A stretch of 7,053 nucleotides of DNA. Origin: CAZTLI01 sp964614375. GTDB taxonomy: Bacteria; Chloroflexota; Anaerolineae; Aggregatilineales; Phototrophicaceae. Positions 1 to 5,392 of this stretch are shown here, one piece after another. The DNA is taken from the NCBI GenBank assembly GCA_964614375.1, contig CAZTLI010000292.1, forward strand, positions 1-7,053, read 5' to 3'. The first letter of the stretch is position 1. Every line of letters starts with the position of its first letter. The notes under the pieces are model-generated. The model did no database searches. It saw nothing but the letters and a program-made list of their open reading frames with translations, and was not told the DNA's origin. A program made the position numbers and the translations under genes.

Positions 1-1
1 C

Positions 2-925
2 GTTTTCCTTGCGGCGCTACCCATGCTACAAACACAGCGGCGGATTCCCTGGAATACTGACCGCGCGTTGTATTCGCTGCTGGGATTCGTCGTGACGATT
101 GGATTTAGTGTTGCCGGGATAATTCTCGCCAGCCCACCACAGATTTTTGGTGTCCGCGACACAGAGACTATCCGCATCGGCACTTATAACATTCACGCCG
201 GATACAGTGAATTCTTTGACTTCGCCCTGCCGGCGATAGCTGAAACCATTGACCGCAGCGGTGCAAATGTCGTGCTTTTGCAAGAAGTGGAGATTGGGCG
301 AATGACCAGTTTTGGGGTCGATCAAGCCCTCTGGTTAGGCCGACGATTGGGTATGGATGTGCGCTTCTTCCCAACGGTTGAAGGGATGCAAGGCTTAGCA
401 GTTCTATCGGACATCGAGATTGTCTTTGACGATGGTGTATTGCTCACCAGCATCGGACATCAAACGGGCTTACAGCGTGTGCAAATCAGTCCCGATGCAG
501 GCGTCATCACCATTTACAATACATGGCTCAGCCCCCTGCTCGTAGACGCCAATGGTGGACGTGTGTTAGAAGAGCAGGAACAGGATCAAGTCCTGCAAAT
601 GCGCGAAATTCGCACCACAATCGCCCGTCAAAATCCGCGCGGACTTGGACGCACTGTTTTAGGCGGCACATTCAACAATGTCCCTGATTCGCCCCTGATT
701 CGGAATGAAATCGCAAATATCCCCACAGCCGCAAACCCGACATTTATCGACGCCTTTGACGGACAACCGTTTGAACTGTCGATTACGCTTGACCGGACAG
801 GGTTACCGCCCGCACGCATTGACTACATTTGGCTGTCAACACTGGTCAATATTCAAACAGGGGTCATGTTTACCGATGCGTCAGATCATTATATGCCCAT
901 CGTTGAGGTATTGATTGTACGCTAG
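2..925 (+). CDS. Membrane-anchored endonuclease/exonuclease/phosphatase (EEP) family protein, 5' partial
   Basis: The frame is open to the left edge: codons from base 2 read VFLAALP before the first Met (ATG at 23), and that ATG has no Shine-Dalgarno sequence, so the gene probably begins upstream. Numbering from that Met, residues 15–36 are a hydrophobic membrane segment, and VFLAALPML may be the end of another. The EEP fold follows: TYNIH (N56), LLQEVE (metal-ligand E88), GLAVLSD (124–130), RIDYIW (D267) and SDHYMP (D288, H289) near the C-terminus. Two usual active-site positions differ: the GDFN motif reads GTFN (T216), and the His of the NTHL strand is Trp (W168). The domain probably lies outside the cytoplasmic membrane, acting on a phosphodiester or phosphoester, or it may be catalytically impaired. 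The substrate is unknown. It converges on rnc with a 4-base overlap. Confidence 0.8.
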   Translation, partial: VFLAALPMLQTQRRIPWNTDRALYSLLGFVVTIGFSVAGIILASPPQIFGVRDTETIRIGTYNIHAGYSEFFDFALPAIAETIDRSGANVVLLQEVEIGRMTSFGVDQALWLGRRLGMDVRFFPTVEGMQGLAVLSDIEIVFDDGVLLTSIGHQTGLQRVQISPDAGVITIYNTWLSPLLVDANGGRVLEEQEQDQVLQMREIRTTIARQNPRGLGRTVLGGTFNNVPDSPLIRNEIANIPTAANPTFIDAFDGQPFELSITLDRTGLPPARIDYIWLSTLVNIQTGVMFTDASDHYMPIVEVLIVR

Positions 926-1650
926 GCGCTCACACTGCTGCCATTGAGTACAAAGTGCAATTCGCCACGATCTAAATAACGCAGCGCCGCGCGCGCAGCC
1001 GCTTGTGCGGCGGACTGCTTGCTGCGCCCTACACCCCGACCTGCCACTTGCTCGCCAATTCGCGCTTCAACCAGAAATTCTTTATCATGGTCAGGCCCAC
1101 TCGCGGTTATGGTTCGATACACCGGTGTGACATTGAGTTCAGCCTGACTCCATTCCTGCAAATCGCTGCGCGCATCCCGATATAATCCTTCTTCCCAAAC
1201 ACGCTTCAACAGGCGTTTCATTCTCGGCAGAATTAGCCGCCGGACTGCGCCCATCCCTTGATCGAGATAGAGCGCACCAACAACGGCCTCAAATCCTCTA
1301 CATAGATTTGTTGGGCGTGTACGCCCGCCGCTATTGGCTTCACCTTTACCGATGAGCAAGAAATCGCCCAAACGACACTCTAGCGCGAGTTGAGCTAATC
1401 CTTCGGTTCGAACAAGTGCCGCACGCAGGCGTGTCAAATCCCCTTCTGGCAATTCCGGGTATTTGCGATAGAGCATATCAGCAACCACAAGATCAATCAC
1501 AGCATCGCCCAAAAATTCCAAACGCTCATTGTCGGCAATGTCTTCACCTTCATACTCATTGATATACGAGCGATGGGTCAATGCCTGCACAAGTAAATCC
1601 GTATTCTTGAATTGAACACCTAAAGTCTGTTCCAGGTCTGCAACATCCAT
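922..1650 (-). CDS. rnc: Ribonuclease III
   Basis: Double-strand-specific endoribonuclease that processes rRNA precursors and structured mRNAs; 242 residues, normal for the family. The N-terminal nuclease domain (about 5–150) contains the signature NERLEFLGDAV (41–51). By alignment with the E. coli enzyme, E42, E45, D49, E69 and E121 match E38, E41, D45, E65 and E117. The remaining conserved carboxylate, E. coli D114, falls on R118 in the segment NLCRGFEA, which is unusual. The C-terminal double-stranded RNA-binding domain spans about 160–228, with LQEWSQ at the start and GRSKQSAAQAAARAAL at the end. Translation starts at ATG 1650, only 16 bases after the fabF stop. I see no Shine-Dalgarno, so translational coupling to fabF in one transcript is likely. 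The fabF–rnc order is common in bacteria. Confidence 0.95.
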   Translation of the reverse strand: MDVADLEQTLGVQFKNTDLLVQALTHRSYINEYEGEDIADNERLEFLGDAVIDLVVADMLYRKYPELPEGDLTRLRAALVRTEGLAQLALECRLGDFLLIGKGEANSGGRTRPTNLCRGFEAVVGALYLDQGMGAVRRLILPRMKRLLKRVWEEGLYRDARSDLQEWSQAELNVTPVYRTITASGPDHDKEFLVEARIGEQVAGRGVGRSKQSAAQAAARAALRYLDRGELHFVLNGSSVSA

Positions 1651-1666
1651 AGGTCAAAGTGTCCGG

Positions 1667-2905
1667 TTATAGATTACTGAATATCAAAGACGCATTATGC
1701 CCGCCGAAACCAAAGGCATTACTCATGCCGTTGCTGATTTTCATCTCACGCGCCACATTGGGCACATAATCAAGATCACATTCCGGGTCGGGGGTTTCAT
1801 AGTTAATGGTGGGCGGGGCGATCTGATCTTGCATCGCCATAATCGTAAAGATGGCCTCAAACGCCGCTGTCGCACCCATCGCATGACCAGTCATACTTTT
1901 GGTGGAACTCATTGGCACATTATAGGCATGATCGCCAAATAACTTTTTCACGGCCTTTGTTTCCATTGGATCATTCAGCGCCGTCGATGTCCCATGTGAA
2001 TTGATATAGTGAATATCGACAGGATTCAGTCGTGCGTCTTGCATCGCCATCCGCATGGCATCAATTGCGCCACGCGCCTCAGGGTCGGGCGCAGTCAGGT
2101 GGAACGCATCCGAGGTCGAAGCATATCCGACCAATTCAGTCAATATAGTCGCCCCGCGCGCTTTGGCATATTCATATTCTTCCAACACCAGCACCCCTGC
2201 GCCTTCGGCAAAAACCAGCCCTGTGCGATTTTTGTCATAAGGCCGTACTGCCTGTGCAGGATTATCATTTTCGCGCGAACAGGCCCCAACCCGATCAAAT
2301 GCCGCGATACCGATAGGGATAATGGGGGCGTCACCGCATCCAGCTAAGGCGCGGTCTAATCGCCCGGTTTGGATCATGTTGAACGCTAACCCGATACAAT
2401 CTGCACCCGTGGCACAGGCGGATGTAGGTGTAAACGACGGCCCATAAGCACCGATCAACATCGCGACCATATCGCTGCCGCCATTCACCATCAGCATGGG
2501 TATCCCGAATGGAGTGACACGACGGGGATCAGCGGTTTCAAATATGAGCTGTGCATTTTCATAATAACTTTCCACGCCGCCCACAGAAGACCCGATAATG
2601 ACACCAACACGATTGCGTTCCGAGTCTTTCACCTCAAGTCCGGCCTGTTTAATTGCCTCTTCAGCAGCCGCGATAATGAAATGCTGATAGCGATCGCGAC
2701 GACGCACCTCTTTCTTATCCATATAATCCGCTGGATCCCAGTCTTTGACTTCAGCAGCGATTTTGACCAGGTGATTGGTCGAATCAAAGCGCGTAATTGG
2801 ACCCACACCGCTAACACCGGCTTTAATATTTTCCCAGCTTTCGGCCACCGTGTGACCCACTGGCGATACCATCCCCATGCCTGTCACAACGACTCTTCTC
2901 GACAT
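1667..2905 (-). CDS. fabF: 3-oxoacyl-[acyl-carrier-protein] synthase II (FabF)
   Basis: Condensing enzyme of type II fatty-acid synthesis: it decarboxylates malonyl-ACP and joins it to an acyl-ACP, lengthening the chain by two carbons in the cytoplasm. The 412 residues match the usual full length. The N-terminus (RRVVVTGMGMVSPVG) is typical. The catalytic Cys is C164 in TSACATGADC, the first active-site His is H304 in NSHGTST, the conserved Lys is K336 and the second His is H341 in STKSMTGHAMGA. The glycine-rich NAFGFGGHNASL segment (396–407) closes the active site. Each position is one residue off the E. coli FabF numbering, so the protein appears intact and active. The ATG is preceded by GGGAG (minus-strand complement of 2912–2916) with 6-base spacing. 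It is the first gene of a fabF–rnc pair; no acpP or fabD lies beside it here. Confidence 0.97.
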   Translation of the reverse strand: MSRRVVVTGMGMVSPVGHTVAESWENIKAGVSGVGPITRFDSTNHLVKIAAEVKDWDPADYMDKKEVRRRDRYQHFIIAAAEEAIKQAGLEVKDSERNRVGVIIGSSVGGVESYYENAQLIFETADPRRVTPFGIPMLMVNGGSDMVAMLIGAYGPSFTPTSACATGADCIGLAFNMIQTGRLDRALAGCGDAPIIPIGIAAFDRVGACSRENDNPAQAVRPYDKNRTGLVFAEGAGVLVLEEYEYAKARGATILTELVGYASTSDAFHLTAPDPEARGAIDAMRMAMQDARLNPVDIHYINSHGTSTALNDPMETKAVKKLFGDHAYNVPMSSTKSMTGHAMGATAAFEAIFTIMAMQDQIAPPTINYETPDPECDLDYVPNVAREMKISNGMSNAFGFGGHNASLIFSNL

Positions 2906-2916
2906 CGAGCACTCCC
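2906..2916 (-). promoter_or_regulatory. Ribosome binding site of fabF
   Basis: GGGAG on the minus strand (2912–2916) followed by six bases and the fabF ATG. This is the clear Shine-Dalgarno that fixes the fabF start. Confidence 0.7.
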
Positions 2917-2950
2917 GTCATAAACTAAAATATGACTGCCCCTACCCTCT

Positions 2951-3001
2951 TAAAAAAATGGCGTCAGCTCCCATCCAGTTAGTGGATAAGAGGCGTGACG
3001 C
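2951..3001 (-). terminator. Rho-independent terminator between moaDE and fabF (possible attenuator)
   Basis: Read on the minus strand, GCGTCA (3001–2996) pairs with TGACGC (2966–2961). Inside it, CTCTT-ATCCA pairs with TGGAT-GGGAG (10 pairs including two G·U) around the five-base loop CTAAC. The only interruption is a 3/1 internal loop. The 3' arm is followed by CA and then seven T (2958–2952). This is the classical form of an intrinsic terminator for minus-strand transcription. It lies about 110 bases after the moaDE stop and 45 bases before the fabF ATG. It may simply end moa transcripts, or sit in the leader of fabF and act as an attenuator. Confidence 0.75.
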
Positions 3002-3019
3002 ACTTTGAATGTACTGTGT

Positions 3020-3047
3020 AGCATAACACGACAAACCAACAATTGAA
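3020..3047 (-). promoter_or_regulatory. Weak candidate promoter for fabF
   Basis: On the minus strand TTCAAT (3047–3042), a 16-base spacer and TATGCT (3025–3020) resemble a -35/-10 pair, matching consensus at 3 and 4 of 6 bases. Transcription would start just before the terminator hairpin, placing that hairpin in the fabF leader. I found no better promoter between the hairpin and fabF, but this match is close to what chance gives in AT-rich spacer DNA. Confidence 0.2.
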
Positions 3048-3114
3048 TAGGTTACTACAGAATTCCAATTGGGTTTTTATGCTAATTCAACAAAACACGC
3101 CAGACGCCGAATCG

Positions 3115-3849
3115 TCACTCTTTTGCACGATCCGCTTGTGATGGACGATAATCCCCTTCAACCCATTGTTCCCCATGGGGGCCAACTTCTTTCTTCCAGA
3201 CGGGCACAATTTCTTTCAGGCGATCAATGCCATAACGCGCCGCTTCAAAGCACCCCTGATCACGATGTCCCGACGAACAGGCAATTAGCACAGTATTTTC
3301 GCCAACGGTCAACTGTCCGATACGCTGGACAATCGCGATACCCTGTACCAGCGCCCATCGTTCACGAATTTCCGCCGCAACCTGCCGCATCTTCGCCAGT
3401 GCCATCTCTTCATAGGCCTCATAATGCAAATAGGCTGTCTGCGGAATATGCCCATCCTTTTGGGTCTCACCACGCACAATGCCGCTGAATAGACACACTG
3501 CTCCGGTTGCCGGGGTAGTAATTCTGGCAATAAGTTCGTTATGGTCAATTGGCGCATTCGGAAGCTCATAAAACTCGGGTTTATCGGTTACGCCATCGTC
3601 ACTTCCCCCACTCACAGGCGGGAAAAATGCGACCTTATCGCCATCGCGCACCGTATCGGCATCAAATGCAAAATCCTCATTGACGGCAACCAATGCAATC
3701 TTCAAATGGGCATCAGCATGTGGATAGTGCTCACTCAAGTGTGCGCGCACGGCTTGTACAGTCGATTCGACATCGGGCAGGTCAAGACTCAGTTTACCTT
3801 GTCCAATCAAATCTTTCAGGGTGGCAAACAACAACACATTAACTTTCAT
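3115..3849 (-). CDS. Fused molybdopterin synthase, MoaD–MoaE
   Basis: Molybdopterin synthase inserts two sulfurs into cyclic pyranopterin monophosphate to give molybdopterin. Both subunits are in this one 244-residue chain. Residues 1–82 are the ubiquitin-like sulfur carrier MoaD (MKVNVLLFATLKD to FFPPVSGG, ending in G81-G82). Residues about 92–244 are the catalytic MoaE, with GAVCLFSGIVRGE (116–128), SSGHRDQGCFEA (192–203) and KEIVPVWKKE (212–221). In that last segment K212 and K219 match the E. coli MoaE active-site lysines. The reading frame stays open upstream to an ATG at 3942, but homology begins exactly at ATG 3849, preceded by GAGGAG at a rather long spacing, so I chose it. It overlaps the moaC stop by 11 bases, implying coupled translation. 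MoaD needs a free C-terminal Gly-Gly to carry sulfur, so cleavage after G82 is expected, as described for mycobacterial MoaX. The stop is TGA. Confidence 0.93.
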   Translation of the reverse strand: MKVNVLLFATLKDLIGQGKLSLDLPDVESTVQAVRAHLSEHYPHADAHLKIALVAVNEDFAFDADTVRDGDKVAFFPPVSGGSDDGVTDKPEFYELPNAPIDHNELIARITTPATGAVCLFSGIVRGETQKDGHIPQTAYLHYEAYEEMALAKMRQVAAEIRERWALVQGIAIVQRIGQLTVGENTVLIACSSGHRDQGCFEAARYGIDRLKEIVPVWKKEVGPHGEQWVEGDYRPSQADRAKE

Positions 3850-4324
3850 CAGCGACGTAATCTCCTCGTTGACCACCGCGTTTTTCCAGCAGGCGTATAT
3901 CCCCCATCCGCATTTCACGGTCAACCGCTTTCGCCATATCATAAACAGTCAGGGCAGCAACGGACACAGCAGTCAATGCTTCCATTTCAACACCTGTTTT
4001 ACCATACGTGCGGGCAGTGGCCCGAATATCCACAGCATTGCGCGTCTCGTCGAGTGATACTTCGACATTGATGTGCGTAAGTGGCAGTGGATGGCACAGC
4101 GGAATCAAATCTGATGTGCGTTTGGCGCCCATAATACCTGCCAATCGTGCAACGGTCAGGACATCGCCTTTTTTCAAGTTACCATCGCGGATAAGACGAA
4201 GTGTATTGGGCTGCACATAGACCGAGCCGGCGGCGACAGCGACACGCTCGCTATCGGGTTTCGCGCCGACATCGACCATCCGTGCAGCACCCTGTTCATC
4301 CAAATGGGTCAGTTTTTCGTCCAA
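3839..4324 (-). CDS. moaC: Cyclic pyranopterin monophosphate synthase MoaC
   Basis: Second enzyme of molybdenum cofactor synthesis: it converts the MoaA product 3',8-cyclo-7,8-dihydro-GTP to cyclic pyranopterin monophosphate, which MoaD–MoaE then uses. The 161 residues are full length. Visible motifs are MVDVGAK (16–22), AGIMGAKRTSDLIPLCHPL (62–80, with K68 and H78), GVEMEALTAVSVAALTVYDM (111–130) and D129/K132 in YDMAKAVD, matching the E. coli catalytic Asp and Lys. The start is a TTG at 4324, chosen because GAGGAG (4331–4336 complement) lies 6 bases before it and the protein start matches family length. A perfect TATAAT lies just upstream. The last codons contain the ATG of moaDE in another frame. 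MoaA, MoeB and transport genes are not in the window. Confidence 0.95.
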   Translation of the reverse strand: MDEKLTHLDEQGAARMVDVGAKPDSERVAVAAGSVYVQPNTLRLIRDGNLKKGDVLTVARLAGIMGAKRTSDLIPLCHPLPLTHINVEVSLDETRNAVDIRATARTYGKTGVEMEALTAVSVAALTVYDMAKAVDREMRMGDIRLLEKRGGQRGDYVADES

Positions 4325-4336
4325 AATGTGCTCCTC
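4325..4336 (-). promoter_or_regulatory. Ribosome binding site fixing the TTG start of moaC
   Basis: GAGGAG on the minus strand (4331–4336) with 6-base spacing to TTG at 4324. No in-frame ATG lies nearby, so this site decides the start. Confidence 0.7.
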
Positions 4337-4347
4337 GCTCGAAACTC

Positions 4348-4378
4348 ATTATACATCAGCGGCAGGCTTGTTTTGCAA
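4348..4378 (-). promoter_or_regulatory. Candidate promoter of moaC–moaDE
   Basis: A perfect -10 box TATAAT is on the minus strand at 4353–4348. TTGCAA (4378–4373; 4 of 6 to TTGACA) lies upstream with a rather long 19-base spacer. The predicted transcript would begin near 4341, leaving a leader of about 17 bases that just contains the GAGGAG site. It overlaps the divergent ftsY promoter. Confidence 0.5.
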
Positions 4379-4396
4379 TACAGGGATGTGTATACT
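4368..4396 (+). promoter_or_regulatory. Candidate promoter of ftsY
   Basis: TTGTTT (4368–4373), a 17-base spacer and TATACT (4391–4396; 5 of 6 to TATAAT). The predicted start near 4403 gives a leader of about 32 bases to the GTG at 4435, containing its GGAG site, which supports that start over the upstream ATG at 4420. Confidence 0.5.
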
Positions 4397-4434
4397 GATT
4401 TTGCATTTCCCCAACCATCATGGAGACTTATCGC

Positions 4435-5337
4435 GTGAGTATCTTCCGCAAAGGTTTGTCCAAAACCCGCCAATCATTCTTTGGGCGTATCGCGCAGGTA
4501 TTGGGTAATACCGAAATTGATGACGACACCTGGGATGATATGGAAGCCATCCTGATCCAATCCGATTTGGGCGTGGATACGACCCAAAAAGTTATCGACA
4601 TGCTTAAAAATCGGGTTGCGAGTGATGGCATTACTAAAGCCGATGCGCTTCATGGTGTTCTGAAAGAGACATTAGCCTCGCTGCTCAAAACACCGCCACC
4701 ACTTGATGTGAGCGGACGCGAATTATCCATCATTCTGGTCGTCGGTGTGAATGGTGCGGGCAAAACCACCTCTATCGCAAAACTCGCCCATCGGCTATCC
4801 CGCGCTGGACGTAAAGTGATGCTCGCTGCTGGAGACACCTTTCGGGCGGCTGCTATCGAACAATTACAAACATGGGGCGAACGTGCGGGTGTGCCTGTAA
4901 TCGCCGGAAAACCCAACAGCGACCCGGCTTCCGTCGTTTATGATGCAACCGCTGCCGCTAAAGCGCGTGGATATGACATATTGATTATAGATACCGCCGG
5001 ACGCTTACATAGTAATTACAATTTGATGGCAGAACTTGAAAAGATTAAATCGGTATCCGGCAAGGTCGTGCCAGACGCGCCGCATGAAGTGTTACTGGTC
5101 TTAGATGGCACAACGGGGCAAAATGCGCTACAACAAGCGCAAAAATTTGGCGAAAGTGTAAATGTAACCGGCATTATTGTGACCAAGTTAGACGGCACAG
5201 CCAAAGGAGGCATGGTGTTTTCCATATACAACGATTTAGGATTACCTGTGCAGTATATCGGATTGGGTGAAGGCATTAACGATCTCGTCCTCTTCAGCCC
5301 GGAAAATTTCGTTGCCAGTATCTTCGACGAGAACTGA
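4435..5337 (+). CDS. ftsY: Signal recognition particle receptor FtsY
   Basis: SRP receptor GTPase that docks the SRP–ribosome complex at the membrane for cotranslational insertion. I chose GTG 4435 (300 residues): GGAG at 4422–4425 is 9 bases upstream and the protein then begins SIFRKGLSKTRQSFFGRI, as FtsY proteins usually do. The in-frame ATG at 4420 has no Shine-Dalgarno and would add five residues. The N domain (about 1–90) is followed by the G domain: GVNGAGKTT (104–112, P-loop), DTFRAAA (134–140), DTAGR (186–190), DGTTGQNAL (224–232), TKLDGTAKGG (250–259) and the closing GLGEGINDL. There is no acidic A domain or membrane anchor, so this is the short NG form; membrane binding probably uses the N-terminal amphipathic helix. 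Transcribed divergently from moaC; prfB follows after 55 bases. Confidence 0.96.
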   Translation: MSIFRKGLSKTRQSFFGRIAQVLGNTEIDDDTWDDMEAILIQSDLGVDTTQKVIDMLKNRVASDGITKADALHGVLKETLASLLKTPPPLDVSGRELSIILVVGVNGAGKTTSIAKLAHRLSRAGRKVMLAAGDTFRAAAIEQLQTWGERAGVPVIAGKPNSDPASVVYDATAAAKARGYDILIIDTAGRLHSNYNLMAELEKIKSVSGKVVPDAPHEVLLVLDGTTGQNALQQAQKFGESVNVTGIIVTKLDGTAKGGMVFSIYNDLGLPVQYIGLGEGINDLVLFSPENFVASIFDEN

Positions 5338-5381
5338 CTGACTTCCCCACCGTTTCCTAAACACAATCCGCGAAAACCCAT

Positions 5382-5387
5382 TATAAT
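5382..5387 (+). promoter_or_regulatory. Candidate -10 box upstream of prfB
   Basis: A perfect TATAAT lies 6 bases before the first possible prfB ATG (5393), with no recognisable -35 at 16–18 bases. If used, transcription would begin at about 5393–5394, so either the message is leaderless from the 5393 ATG or translation begins at the ATG at 5429. The spacer between ftsY and prfB shows no terminator, so read-through from ftsY is also possible. Confidence 0.35.
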
Positions 5388-5392
5388 GCCCT

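Noticed and set aside
3040..3060. TAGTAACCTA on the minus strand, slightly like a FapR operator
   Set aside because: The match covers less than half of the FapR site, lacks its inverted-repeat symmetry, and FapR is a Firmicutes regulator.
3085..3114. Small GACG/CGTC hairpin plus T-rich run just after the moaDE stop
   Set aside because: Only four base pairs and a broken T tract; the hairpin at 2951–3001 is far stronger.
3069..3488. Plus-strand open frame of 139 codons over moaDE
   Set aside because: It is the antisense shadow of the conserved MoaE coding sequence; its His/Pro/Ser-rich translation has no family features.
3850..3942. 31-residue N-terminal extension of the MoaD–MoaE frame (ATG at 3942)
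   Set aside because: It lies wholly inside moaC in another frame, its residues resemble nothing in MoaD, and MoaD homology starts exactly at the ATG at 3849.
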